Shown piece after piece: positions 32,938-41,867 of a stretch of 64,000 nt of DNA (positions are counted from its first letter, which is position 1; the number at the start of each line of letters is the position of its first letter). Below the pieces are notes generated by a model. The model did no database searches, had not been told where the DNA came from, and saw only the letters and a program-made list of their open reading frames with translations. A program made the translations under genes and the position numbers. Location: assembly GCF_900116605.1 (NCBI RefSeq), contig NZ_FPBC01000016.1, forward strand, positions 1 through 64,000, read 5' to 3'. Origin of the DNA: Pseudomonas marincola (lineage in GTDB: Bacteria; Pseudomonadota; Gammaproteobacteria; Pseudomonadales; Pseudomonadaceae).

Positions 32938-33495
32938 TTACATGCCTTTAATGGCATAGATGCCCGGTGCGTTACGCCAGTAGCCTTTGTAATCCATGCC
33001 GTAACCGAAGATGTAACGGTCAACGCACGGCAAGCCCACGAAGTCGGCTTTCAGTTCCGGGCGCGCCTTGCGGTCGTGGTCTTTATCGATCAGCACGGCA
33101 GTGTGCACAGCGCGCGCACCCGCGTGGTGACAGAAGTCGATGATCGCGCCCAGCGTGTGGCCTTCATCGAGAATGTCATCAATGATCAACACATCGCGGT
33201 CAATAAACGAAATTTCCGGCTTGGCTTTCCAGAACAGTTCACCGCCGCTGGTTTGGTTGCGATAACGCGTGGCGTGCAGGTAGGAAAGCTCCAACGGGAA
33301 ATTAAGCTTGGGCACCAACTTGCCAGAGAAAATCAGGCCGCCGTTCATAACGCAAAAAACCACTGGGTTGCTGTCGGCTAATTGGCTGTTAATGGCATCT
33401 GCAACCTGGCAGATGGACGCCTCAACCTCTGCCTCGGTGTAGATACAGTCGGCTTCAGCCATAACTTGACGGATGTGCGCGAGATCAGCGGGCAT
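32938..33495 (-). CDS. hpt: Hypoxanthine-guanine phosphoribosyltransferase
   Basis: 185 residues from the ATG at 33495, which has GAGGAAATACC upstream. The PRPP loop reads DVLIIDDILDEGHTLGA, the PRT signature with two acidic residues; the VVFCVMNGGLIFSGKL segment forms loop I. It salvages hypoxanthine and guanine to IMP and GMP with PRPP in the cytoplasm. It faces upp divergently, giving a purine and pyrimidine salvage cluster. Confidence 0.92.
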   Translation of the reverse strand: MPADLAHIRQVMAEADCIYTEAEVEASICQVADAINSQLADSNPVVFCVMNGGLIFSGKLVPKLNFPLELSYLHATRYRNQTSGGELFWKAKPEISFIDRDVLIIDDILDEGHTLGAIIDFCHHAGARAVHTAVLIDKDHDRKARPELKADFVGLPCVDRYIFGYGMDYKGYWRNAPGIYAIKGM

Positions 33496-33764
33496 GGTAT
33501 TTCCTCGTGGTTGACGCATTGTTGGTCAAAATAAAAGCCGGCAAAGGTACGCATGTGCCTGCCAAGGAGCAAGCCCTCATAGACGAACGAAGATCTATTT
33601 GCGGAAAATGTCAGCAATCTAAGCGACAATTGCCGCGAATCAACTGCATGACCCGCACACACTTCTATTATTAGAAAGTTTGTGCCTCGTCATACAACCA
33701 CCCGACACGCTCGCCGATGCTTTAATCTAACGCACTTTTTGCCCGTTTTGCCGGAGAACCCGCC

Positions 33765-34403
33765 ATGCCAGTCCATGAAATTCGTCACCCGCTTATTCGT
33801 CATAAACTCGGCCTCATGCGCCGCGCCGATATCAGCACCAAAAATTTTCGCGAACTGGCACAGGAAGTCGGCGCCCTGCTGACTTATGAAGCAACCAAAG
33901 ACCTGCCGCTTGAAAACTACGAAATTCCGGGATGGTGTGGCCCGGTTCAGGTCGAAAAAATCTCCGGCAAGAAGATCACTGTAGTCCCTATTTTGCGTGC
34001 AGGCATTGGCATGCTCGAAGGTGTACTGAGCCTGATTCCCGGCGCCAAGGTGAGTGCTGTGGGTGTAGCGCGCAATGAAGAGACGTTGCAGGCGCACACC
34101 TATCTGGAAAAACTGGTACCGGAAATCGACGAACGCATGGCCATGATCATCGACCCGATGCTGGCTACTGGCGGCTCCATGGTGGCGACCATCGACTTGC
34201 TCAAGAAAGCTGGCAGTACCAACATTCGCGCCATGGTGCTGGTTGCCGCACCAGAAGGCATTAAGGCGGTGCAGGATGCGCATCCGGACGTGACGATCTA
34301 CACCGCCTCCGTCGATGAAAAACTCAACGAGCATGGCTACATCATTCCGGGCCTCGGCGATGCAGGCGACAAGATCTTCGGCACCAAGCAGAAGGACGCT
34401 TGA
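33765..34403 (+). CDS. upp: Uracil phosphoribosyltransferase
   Basis: A 212-residue enzyme that converts uracil and PRPP to UMP. Recognisable segments are VHEIRHPLIRHKLGLMRR at the N-terminus, VVPILRAGIGMLEGV, the PRPP loop MIIDPMLATGGSMVATI and the uracil-binding YIIPGLGDAGDKIFGT at the C-terminus. The stop codon lies 2 bp before the uraA start, so uptake and salvage are coupled. A 269-bp region upstream separates it from hpt and should hold both promoters. Confidence 0.95.
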   Translation: MPVHEIRHPLIRHKLGLMRRADISTKNFRELAQEVGALLTYEATKDLPLENYEIPGWCGPVQVEKISGKKITVVPILRAGIGMLEGVLSLIPGAKVSAVGVARNEETLQAHTYLEKLVPEIDERMAMIIDPMLATGGSMVATIDLLKKAGSTNIRAMVLVAAPEGIKAVQDAHPDVTIYTASVDEKLNEHGYIIPGLGDAGDKIFGTKQKDA

Positions 34404-34405
34404 GC

Positions 34406-35677
34406 ATGCTCGACGATCACACTCGCGACTCGACGTGGCGTCAGGCGCTAGCCGGTTCGCAAATGCTCTTCGTAGCATTTGGCGCACTGGTGCTGATGCC
34501 GCTGATTACCGGCATGGACCCTAACGTTGCATTGTTCACTGCCGGCATTGGTACGCTGATTTTCCATATTGTTACCAAGAACCAGGTGCCGGTATTTCTG
34601 GCCTCGTCCTTTGCCTTTATCGCTCCGATTCTGGCCTCCAAGGCAGACTTCGGGCTACCCGCCACGCTCGGCGGTTTGGTCGCCGCCGGCATGGTCTACA
34701 TGCTGCTGTCCGCGCTGGTTAAATTCAACGGCACCGGCTTCATCGACCGCCTGCTGCCACCCGTGGTCATCGGCCCGGTGATCATGTCTATCGGCCTGGG
34801 CCTGGCGCCGGTTGCGGCCAACATGGCGATGGGCAAAGCCGGTGATGGCAGCGCCCAGCTTATCCCGAACGATACGGCGTTGATTATCTCGATGTCGGCA
34901 CTGGTCACCACCCTGATTGTCGCCGTTATCGGCTCGGGCATTCTGCGTTTGGTGCCGATTCTGATGGGCGTTGCGGTGGGTTTCAGCCTTTCCTGGTTTC
35001 TTGGCGTAATCGACTTCAGCAACGTTGTCGCCGCGCCGTGGTTTGCCATTCCGAAATTCGTCGCCCCTGAACTGAACTGGAGCGCAATATTGTTCATGCT
35101 GCCGGTGGCTATTGCCCCGGCCATCGAACACATTGGTGATGTGCTGGCGATCAGCACCGTAACGGGGAAAAACTACCTGAAAAAGCCCGGCCTGCATCGC
35201 ACCTTGCTGGGTGATGGTTTGGCCACTTCGGCCGCAGGTATGCTCGGCGGCCCGCCCAACACCACCTACTCCGAGGTGACTGGCGCGGTGATGCTGACCA
35301 AGAACTTCAATCCTAAGGTCATGGTGTGGGCCGCTATTATTGCGATCGTGCTGGCCTTTGTTGGCAAGTTCGGCGTGCTGCTGCAGAGCATTCCGGTGCC
35401 GGTGATGGGCGGGATTCTGTGCCTGCTGTTCGGCTCGATTGCGGTAGTCGGCCTGAACACGCTGATTCGCCATCAGGTTGACCTGTCCGAGGCACGCAAC
35501 CTGGTAATCGTCGCCGTAACGCTGGTGTTCGGCATTGGCGGCATGGTGATTGGCGCGGGTGATGTCAGCCTGAAAGGCATCTCGCTGTGCGGGATTGTCG
35601 CCATCCTGCTCAACCTGCTACTGCCAGGCGGCAAGGGCTGGCGCAGCAAGAAACTCGACGAGCAAAGCGTCGAATAA
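34406..35677 (+). CDS. uraA: Uracil permease (NCS2 family)
   Basis: 423 residues from the ATG at 34406. About 12-14 membrane helices of the nucleobase-cation symporter 2 fold, with the substrate-binding AIAPAIEHIGDVLAIS (Glu and His) and GGPPNTTYSEVTGAV in the half-helix region. Imports uracil for Upp. Ribosome site AAGGAC overlaps the upp end; a terminator follows. Confidence 0.93.
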   Translation: MLDDHTRDSTWRQALAGSQMLFVAFGALVLMPLITGMDPNVALFTAGIGTLIFHIVTKNQVPVFLASSFAFIAPILASKADFGLPATLGGLVAAGMVYMLLSALVKFNGTGFIDRLLPPVVIGPVIMSIGLGLAPVAANMAMGKAGDGSAQLIPNDTALIISMSALVTTLIVAVIGSGILRLVPILMGVAVGFSLSWFLGVIDFSNVVAAPWFAIPKFVAPELNWSAILFMLPVAIAPAIEHIGDVLAISTVTGKNYLKKPGLHRTLLGDGLATSAAGMLGGPPNTTYSEVTGAVMLTKNFNPKVMVWAAIIAIVLAFVGKFGVLLQSIPVPVMGGILCLLFGSIAVVGLNTLIRHQVDLSEARNLVIVAVTLVFGIGGMVIGAGDVSLKGISLCGIVAILLNLLLPGGKGWRSKKLDEQSVE

Positions 35678-35725
35678 ACGCTGGGCGGCTTAGCCCTGAA
35701 ATAGGTTTGCCTCTATTTCAAACAC

Positions 35726-35760
35726 AAAAGCCCGACTGCTAAATGCATGTCGGGCTTTTT
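35726..35760 (+). terminator. Intrinsic terminator after uraA
   Basis: AAAGCCCGAC, a 12-nt loop, GTCGGGCTTT and a T run, 50 bp after the stop. It can also end the convergent small gene. Confidence 0.85.
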
Positions 35761-35794
35761 AATATCTATAGCGTTTAACCACTGAATTGCTCGC

Positions 35795-36082
35795 TCAGGC
35801 TTGGCTTTCGTCAACGCCCAGCAGTTGGACTTCGGTCACGGGCGGTTCAGGCTCATCCTCGACCGACTCACCGGTAATGGCGGCAATCAATGGCCATTGC
35901 TGATCAAGGCCAGCCCCAATCTGGGTGACATGATTAATCATGCGTTGACCGGCCTGTTGGGCCACTTCATCGCTGCTGCGCATCAGCTCGAACGACATGT
36001 CGGCGAGGGCTGCGGTCAGATGAGTCAGGGTGCGCGAATACAGGCTCATGAGCTGAGCAAGCTGTTTGTCTCTTACATCCAT
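35795..36082 (-). CDS. Small conserved hypothetical protein
   Basis: 95 residues, MDVRDKQLAQLMSLYSRTLT..., mainly helical (THLTAALADMSFELM, AQQAGQRMINHVTQIGAGL) with an acidic Pro-rich tail (EDEPEPPVTEVQLL). No membrane segment. Pattern and codon use look like a real protein, but I know no function. Stands alone between the uraA terminator and the ABC exporter genes. Confidence 0.6.
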   Translation of the reverse strand: MDVRDKQLAQLMSLYSRTLTHLTAALADMSFELMRSSDEVAQQAGQRMINHVTQIGAGLDQQWPLIAAITGESVEDEPEPPVTEVQLLGVDESQA

Positions 36083-36263
36083 TTAAGCAATCTCCTACGC
36101 CCAACTTCCAGCACGTAGGCTACATCGAAAACGTGATAAACATCACGTAATTTTACATTTCTAGAGCGCGGCTAGTGGCCAGTCGCCAATCTCCCTTAGC
36201 GGCGAGCCACTTGCCTCCCGCGCCGGCTCCATAAAACCGACGCTGGCAGATCACAAAAAGCGC

Positions 36264-37025
36264 TTAGCTTTTCAGGCGATAACCGGTCTTGAATATCCAG
36301 CCGACAGTGGCGATGCACAACACCAGAAAGCCGAGAATCATGCCCACGCTGACCAACACATTGACGTCTGACACGCCGTAGAAACTCCAGCGAAACGCAC
36401 TGATCAAATACACCACCGGATTGAACAGGGTCACGGTTTGCCAGAACTCCGGCAACATACTGATCGAGTAGAAACTGCCGCCTAAAAAGGTCAGCGGGGT
36501 GACGATCAGGGCCGGCACGATTTGCAGCTTCTCCCAGCCATCCGCCCACACGCCGATGATGAAGCCGAACAGGCTGAAGGTAACGGCGGTGAGCACCAGA
36601 AATGCCCCCATCCAGAACGGGTGGAGTATCTCGAAGTCGACAAAGAACTGCGCCGTGAAGAGGATGATCAAGCCAAGGATGATCGACTTGGTCGCGGCCG
36701 CGCCGACATAGCCGATCAATATTTCCAGGTATGAGACAGGCGCCGACAGCACCTCATAAATAGTCCCCGAATACTTGGGCATGTAGATGCCGAAAGATGC
36801 ATTGGAAATACTCTCGGTAAGCAAGGCCAGCATCATCAGGCCCGGCACGATGAATGCGCCATAACTGACACCGTGCACCTGCGTCATGCTTGCGCCAATG
36901 GCCGAACCGAACACCACAAAATACAGTGACGTCGAAATTACCGGCGTGGCAATGCTTTGCAGCAAAGTGCGCCAAGTGCGCGCCAGCTCGAACAAGTAAA
37001 TCGAGCGAATTGCATAAAGGTTCAT
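36264..37025 (-). CDS. ABC-2 type exporter, permease subunit (YadH-like)
   Basis: 253 residues from the ATG at 37025 (MNLYAIRSIYLFELARTWR), with GGGGAACCGCTC as ribosome site. Six membrane helices in the ABC-2 arrangement and the signature region FLGGSFYSISMLPEFWQTVTLFNPVVYLISAFRW, whose central PxxxxxxFNPxxY stretch defines the family. Works with the ATPase encoded 52 bp upstream. E. coli YadGH is the closest well-known pair; the substrate is unknown, possibly lipid, polysaccharide or drug. Confidence 0.88.
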   Translation of the reverse strand: MNLYAIRSIYLFELARTWRTLLQSIATPVISTSLYFVVFGSAIGASMTQVHGVSYGAFIVPGLMMLALLTESISNASFGIYMPKYSGTIYEVLSAPVSYLEILIGYVGAAATKSIILGLIILFTAQFFVDFEILHPFWMGAFLVLTAVTFSLFGFIIGVWADGWEKLQIVPALIVTPLTFLGGSFYSISMLPEFWQTVTLFNPVVYLISAFRWSFYGVSDVNVLVSVGMILGFLVLCIATVGWIFKTGYRLKS

Positions 37026-37077
37026 GAGCGGTTCCCCAAAAATCGAATGTCTGACTGGCAAGTGGCGACTGCGCTGT

Positions 37078-38001
37078 TCATCGGCCATGCACCAGGCTGA
37101 CAAAGATCTCTTCCAGCGAACTCTGGCTGGACTGCAGGTCTTTAAAATCGATACCGCGTTGCGCCAGATCTTTCAGCAATTCGGCAATACCGGTGTGCTC
37201 ACGCTGGGTATCGAAGGTGTAAACCAGCGCATGCCCATCATCGACAAGCTCAAGGGTGTAGTGATTGAGTTGCTCAGGAATGCTCGCCAGCGGTTGCTGC
37301 AATTGCAGGGTGAGCTGCTTCTTGCCCAACTTGTGCATCAGCGCTTGTTTGTCTTCGACCAGAATGATTTCACCGCGGCTGATCACCCCGATCCGGTCAG
37401 CCATTTCCTCGGCTTCCTCAATGTAATGAGTAGTCAGAATGATCGTCACGCCGCGCTCACGCAGCCCGCGCACCATGTTCCACATATCGCGGCGCAGCTC
37501 CACATCAACACCAGCGGTCGGCTCATCGAGGAAGAGGATTTGCGGTTGGTGCGACAGCGCCTTGGCAATCATCACGCGGCGCTTCATGCCGCCGGACAAC
37601 TCGAAAATCCGCGCATCGCGCTTGTCCCACAGAGAAAGATCGCGCAGCAGCTGTTCGAGGTAAGCCGAGTCCGGCGCTTTACCGAACAAGCCGCGGGTGA
37701 ACTTGACCGTGGCCAGCACACTTTCGAAGCCCTCGTTAAACAACTCCTGCGGCACCAGACCTATCTTGGAGCGAGCCGCACGGTAATCACTGATGATGTC
37801 GTGCCCGTCAACCAGCACCTTGCCGCCACCCGGATTGACGATGCCGCAGATAATGCTGATCAGCGTGGTTTTACCCGCACCATTGGGCCCCAGCAGCGCG
37901 AATATCTCGCCCTTGTGGATATCCAGATTGATGGTTTTCAGCGCCGGATGGCCGGACGCGTATGTCTTGCTCAGTTGCTGAATCGAAATTACCGGCTGCA
38001 C
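37078..38001 (-). CDS. ABC-2 type exporter, ATP-binding subunit (YadG-like)
   Basis: 307 residues. Walker A GPNGAGKT (about 40-47), Q-loop VPQE, signature ELSGGMKRR, Walker B ILFLDEPTAGVD and H-loop TTHY are all intact. The C-terminal about 80 residues are a regulatory extension ending in SLEEIFVSLVHGR, typical of drug or polysaccharide exporters of this class. First gene of a two-gene operon with the permease. Confidence 0.93.
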   Translation of the reverse strand: MQPVISIQQLSKTYASGHPALKTINLDIHKGEIFALLGPNGAGKTTLISIICGIVNPGGGKVLVDGHDIISDYRAARSKIGLVPQELFNEGFESVLATVKFTRGLFGKAPDSAYLEQLLRDLSLWDKRDARIFELSGGMKRRVMIAKALSHQPQILFLDEPTAGVDVELRRDMWNMVRGLRERGVTIILTTHYIEEAEEMADRIGVISRGEIILVEDKQALMHKLGKKQLTLQLQQPLASIPEQLNHYTLELVDDGHALVYTFDTQREHTGIAELLKDLAQRGIDFKDLQSSQSSLEEIFVSLVHGR

Positions 38002-38176
38002 AGCAACACCTTATCTGCGAGAGAAAATACGATTGTAGGGAAATTAACCGGTGCACGCACACCACACATTTACCGCGCCGCCGTTTACTGAATAGACCAA
38101 AGTGCGACCCACGAGGCGCTCTAAATAGGCTAACCTGCCCGGCCTTCACTGCTGCAAACCATTAATGTAGTCGTTT

Positions 38177-39118
38177 ATGACACCCTCGACCCAAAGCACA
38201 CAACCCAGTCAATTTCCGCGGCACATTGCCGTCACCATGCTGGCGCTGCTGGCCTGTACATTCGGCGCCAACCATGTGGCAGCCAGGGTCGCGTTTGACC
38301 ACGACACCGGCGTCATGCTCGCGGTGCTCTGCCGCAGCGGCGTAACCCTGCTGATTCTGGGCAGCCTGGTGCTGTATCAACGCCAACCCATCGCCATGCC
38401 CCAAGGTGCCTGGCGCTGGCAAGCACTGCTCGGCCTGTGCATCGCCATCCAGAGTTTATGTTTGTACAGCGCAGTAGCGCGCATTCCGGTCGCGCTGGCA
38501 TTACTGGTGGGCAACACCTTTCCGATGGTGCTGGCCCTTTTGACCTGGGCATTGGGTGGCCCGGCGCCTACCCGGCGCACCGCCGTGCTGATGGGCGTCA
38601 TTCTGCTCGGCTTGCTATTGGCGCTGGATGTGCCTGCGCGCCTTCAGGGCAGCGGCGGCGAAGCAGAACTGCCGCGCTCGGTCTGGCTATTGGGAATAGC
38701 CTTGGCCATGTGCGCGGCGTGTGCCTTCGCCTGCGCCCTGTGGCTAACCGAACATAAACTTTCAAGCGTGCGCGGTTCGGTACGCAGCATGCTGACCATG
38801 GCCGTCGTGTTCAGCAGCAGCCTGATTGCCGGTTTCAGCGGCTTGATCGAGAACGGCCTGGCATTGCCCAGCGCCGCCACCGGCTGGATCGCGCTGGCAA
38901 TTGTCGGCGTACTTTACAGCAGCGGCTTCTCGATTCTATTCATCAGCATGCCGCGCCTGGACATGCCGAAGAATGTCTCGGTCATGAACGTCGAGCCTGT
39001 GGCTACGCTGATACTCGGCTGGGTGATATTGGGCCAGGTATTGAGCCCGATCCAGATGGTCGGCGCGCTGATCGTGATAAGCGCAATTGTCCTGCTGACT
39101 TACCGTCAAAATCATTGA
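38177..39118 (+). CDS. EamA/DMT-family transporter
   Basis: 313 residues with ten predicted membrane helices in two five-helix EamA repeats (about 18-145 and 165-308). The first repeat begins VTMLALLACTFGANHVAARVAF and the second ends WVILGQVLSPIQMVGALIVI, the usual DMT pattern. Transports small metabolites, often amino acids or nucleosides, outwards; the substrate cannot be predicted. Divergent from the ABC exporter operon. Confidence 0.88.
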   Translation: MTPSTQSTQPSQFPRHIAVTMLALLACTFGANHVAARVAFDHDTGVMLAVLCRSGVTLLILGSLVLYQRQPIAMPQGAWRWQALLGLCIAIQSLCLYSAVARIPVALALLVGNTFPMVLALLTWALGGPAPTRRTAVLMGVILLGLLLALDVPARLQGSGGEAELPRSVWLLGIALAMCAACAFACALWLTEHKLSSVRGSVRSMLTMAVVFSSSLIAGFSGLIENGLALPSAATGWIALAIVGVLYSSGFSILFISMPRLDMPKNVSVMNVEPVATLILGWVILGQVLSPIQMVGALIVISAIVLLTYRQNH

Positions 39119-39262
39119 ATACAGGTTAAATGCACAAGGAACGCAGACTGCAGAGTGCAGTCCGAAAGTGTCTCAAGGCAATACACAGGCCCATTACGCT
39201 TGCCTTGCCGGATAAAATTGAACAGTCTGTTCACCAAGGAATTCGATTAAGAGGAGAACATC

Positions 39263-39568
39263 ATGCAATTCAAACATCTCGTGGGCCTCGCTTGCCTGAC
39301 CGTACTTACTGCTTGCAGCTCAGTCGACAGCACGGATGAAGCCGCCCCGGCATCGAGCCTCGGCGGGCGCTGTGATGCCTCTGCCGTGCAAAATATGCTC
39401 GGCAAAAGCGTCACCCCGGAACTGGTCAAGAAAATGCGCACAGCCAGCGGCGCCAAAACCTCTCGCGTACTCGGCCCAAGCGACCCGATGACCCTCGACT
39501 ACAACCCTACCCGCCTGAACATCGACACCGACGAGGCTGACGTAATCGACCGCATTACCTGCGGTTAA
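39263..39568 (+). CDS. I78-family peptidase inhibitor lipoprotein
   Basis: 101 residues. Signal peptide with lipobox LTAC (Cys at about 18), then a short linker and an I78 inhibitor-like domain (36-101) beginning GGRCDASAVQNMLGK and ending YNPTRLNIDTDEADVIDRIT. Family members inhibit serine proteases such as elastase or subtilisin. AAGAGGAGAACATC precedes the start. Monocistronic as far as can be seen. Confidence 0.82.
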   Translation: MQFKHLVGLACLTVLTACSSVDSTDEAAPASSLGGRCDASAVQNMLGKSVTPELVKKMRTASGAKTSRVLGPSDPMTLDYNPTRLNIDTDEADVIDRITCG

Positions 39569-39628
39569 CTATTCGGGCGCATTACTCGCGACCCGAGCAT
39601 GGTTCCTTAACCCTTCTGGCTCTGCCGT

Positions 39629-40546
39629 ATGCTGATTGATCAAGAGTTCACCCTGAAGAAACTTGAAACATTCCTAGCATTCATGCGCAGCGGCAACCTA
39701 AGCCGTGCGGCGGCGGAGCTTGAGACCAGTAACGTCAGCGTACACAGGGCGCTGCATTCGCTCGAAAGCGCGCTGCGTTGCCCGCTGTTCAAACACGAGG
39801 GGCGCAACCTGATCCCTCTCGACAGCGCCTACATGCTCGAAGACCGGGCCCAGAAACTGATCCAAAACGCAGTGGAGACGATTCGAGCAACGCGCGAAGC
39901 TGCGGGCTTTTCCGCCGAACGTTTCAAACTTGGCTCGCTATATTCATTAACAGTGAAGACTGTTCCGCAGTTGATCATGGGCCTTAAAATACGCCGCAGC
40001 GAGCTGAATATTGACCTGATCCTTGGCTCGAACGTCGACCTCATGTTCAAACTCAAAAACGTCGAAGTGGATGCCATTCTGGTGTCCCTGAACGAAAACA
40101 CCAGTGATCCCGATTGCGAACAATTGCCATTGTTTGCTGACGATATTTATCTGGCTGTACCTGCCGAGTCGCCGTTCTCGCAACAGCCAGAAGTCGATTT
40201 GGCTGACCTTCGCGATTCTACGTTCATTACCCTTACACACGGTTTCGCAACTCACCAGGACGGCGCCAGAGTCTTTGAGAAGGCCGGCTTCGAGCCGAAG
40301 ATTGCGATGCAGGTGAACGACATTTTCACCTTGCTCAGCATGGTCAGTTCAGGCGTTGGTTATGCGCTGCTACCGGGGCGAATTGCGGCGGTGTACGAAA
40401 ATCGCGTCAAACTCATACCCCTGCAAGCCCGCTACCATCTGCAACAGCATATTGGCGTAGTATTTCTCAAGGCCAAGGAACGCGATCCGAATCTATTGGC
40501 ATTGCTGGCCGAATGCCGAATGTACAGCCTCGATAATCGCAAGTAA
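39629..40546 (+). CDS. mdcR: LysR-type regulator of malonate use (MdcR)
   Basis: 305 residues: N-terminal winged helix (about 8-68, LETFLAFMRSGNLSRAAAEL and VSVHRALHSLES) and a periplasmic-binding-type effector domain (about 95-295). Assigned to MdcR because it sits tail to tail with madM at the end of the complete mdc/mad operon, the usual place in pseudomonads. MdcR activates mdc transcription when malonate is present. An inverted repeat in front of mdcA is a candidate binding site. Confidence 0.85.
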   Translation: MLIDQEFTLKKLETFLAFMRSGNLSRAAAELETSNVSVHRALHSLESALRCPLFKHEGRNLIPLDSAYMLEDRAQKLIQNAVETIRATREAAGFSAERFKLGSLYSLTVKTVPQLIMGLKIRRSELNIDLILGSNVDLMFKLKNVEVDAILVSLNENTSDPDCEQLPLFADDIYLAVPAESPFSQQPEVDLADLRDSTFITLTHGFATHQDGARVFEKAGFEPKIAMQVNDIFTLLSMVSSGVGYALLPGRIAAVYENRVKLIPLQARYHLQQHIGVVFLKAKERDPNLLALLAECRMYSLDNRK

Positions 40547-40582
40547 GCCGTACAGAGTCGAGTGCCTCTACACGGCTTTTAA
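40544..40582. terminator. Terminator between mdcR and madM
   Basis: AAGCCGTACAGAG and CTCTACACGGCTTTT form a stem with a small internal mismatch followed by T, exactly at the end of mdcR and just beyond the 3' end of madM. Probably acts on the mdcR transcript. Confidence 0.6.
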
Positions 40583-40599
40583 CGGTAGACGGAGCGTTC

Positions 40600-41364
40600 T
40601 TAGCCCATCAGTCCACGCATGATCAGAAACAGCAGCGAAGGGCCAAGCAGGCAACCGAGTGCCGTGTAGAAGGCCGCCGTCAGACAGCCGTATGGCACCA
40701 GCTTGGGATCCGTCGCCGCAAGCCCACCGGCAACACCGCTCGAAGTGCCGATCAACCCACCAAAGATCACAGCGCTGCGCGGGTTGTTCAAGCCAATGTA
40801 TGGCGCCACAAACGGCGTCGCAATCATCACCAGAATCGCTTTGACCAAACCGGCACCAATCGACAGTGCCATAACCTCAGAACTCGCACCGATGGCAGCT
40901 CCGGTGACAGGCCCGACGATATAAGTAACAGCACCGGTACCAATTGTGGTCAGGCTAACTGCATCGGTATAGCCGAAGGCCAAGGCCACGCCAACACCAG
41001 CAACGAACGATGAGCCGATACCAACAAACAACGCCAGAACGCCCACCATCCCTGCCCGCTTGAGCTCCTCGACATTAACCCCGTAGCCCGTTGCAACAAT
41101 GGCAAAGTCGCGAAGCATTGAGCCGCCCAGAATGCCAATACCGGATAACAACGGTATATCAACCAGCCCCTTGCTGCCGCCGGTCATCGAACCGCCTACA
41201 TAGGCCAAGGTCAGACCGCAAAGAATAGCAATGGCTGAACCATGCAAACGCCCATTGGTGAGTTTGTCGGAGAGCCAGTAAGACAGCCACATGGTAATAC
41301 CGATAATGGCAAAGCCGCTGAGCAGGCTGTAGCTGGTAAATACTTTCAGAATGCTTTCGTACAT
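40600..41364 (-). CDS. madM: Malonate transporter subunit MadM
   Basis: 254 residues from the ATG at 41364 (MYESILKVFTSYSLL); a GTG three codons upstream overlaps the madL stop and is an alternative. Seven or so membrane helices with Gly/Ala-rich stretches (GGSMTGGSKGLVDIPLLSGI, GTGAVTYIVGPVTGAAIG) characteristic of MadM. With MadL it forms the sodium- or proton-dependent malonate importer. Last gene of the mdc/mad operon. Confidence 0.92.
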   Translation of the reverse strand: MYESILKVFTSYSLLSGFAIIGITMWLSYWLSDKLTNGRLHGSAIAILCGLTLAYVGGSMTGGSKGLVDIPLLSGIGILGGSMLRDFAIVATGYGVNVEELKRAGMVGVLALFVGIGSSFVAGVGVALAFGYTDAVSLTTIGTGAVTYIVGPVTGAAIGASSEVMALSIGAGLVKAILVMIATPFVAPYIGLNNPRSAVIFGGLIGTSSGVAGGLAATDPKLVPYGCLTAAFYTALGCLLGPSLLFLIMRGLMG

Positions 41365-41369
41365 GGTTA

Positions 41370-41780
41370 TCACCGTGGCTGCTTGGACAGAGATGCCGCG
41401 TCAGGTACGCGAGGCTGATCGTTTTTTTTCTGGCCCATCCGGTCTAACACCGGTACCAGAGCAAATGCCAAAACCACTGCAGCAACGCCTGCAAGAATTG
41501 CCATTGGTCCACCACTCAGTGCGCCGAAGACGTTTTGCTGGGCAGCCATGGCGACCACGATTGGGATGTAGATTGCGCTCCAGAATTCGATACCCTGCTC
41601 AGACTTGGGCACCATGAGTCCGCGCTTTTGCAGGTAACCACCCAGAAAAATCAGCAACATCATGGCAATACCCACACCACCTACGTTAGCGGGTACTCCA
41701 ATCAGTTTTCCCAGTATTTCACCGACAGTGATGCCTACCAGAGTGCAGAATGCTAAAAAAGCCACACCGTAAATAATCAT
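41370..41780 (-). CDS. madL: Malonate transporter subunit MadL
   Basis: 136 residues from the ATG at 41780, preceded by GAGGATAAAAACA. About four membrane helices (MIIYGVAFLAFCTLVGITVG..., VGGVGIAMMLLIFLGGYL) and a charged tail. Small partner of MadM in malonate import; both are needed. The longer start at 41795 lies in the ribosome site and is rejected. Confidence 0.92.
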   Translation of the reverse strand: MIIYGVAFLAFCTLVGITVGEILGKLIGVPANVGGVGIAMMLLIFLGGYLQKRGLMVPKSEQGIEFWSAIYIPIVVAMAAQQNVFGALSGGPMAILAGVAAVVLAFALVPVLDRMGQKKNDQPRVPDAASLSKQPR

Positions 41781-41867
41781 TGTTTTTATCCTCATGAAAC
41801 TGTTCGAAGTTGTTGTTTTTGTCCTTCGTAACGATCAAGCGGTATTACTCACTCACAACGCCTCAGC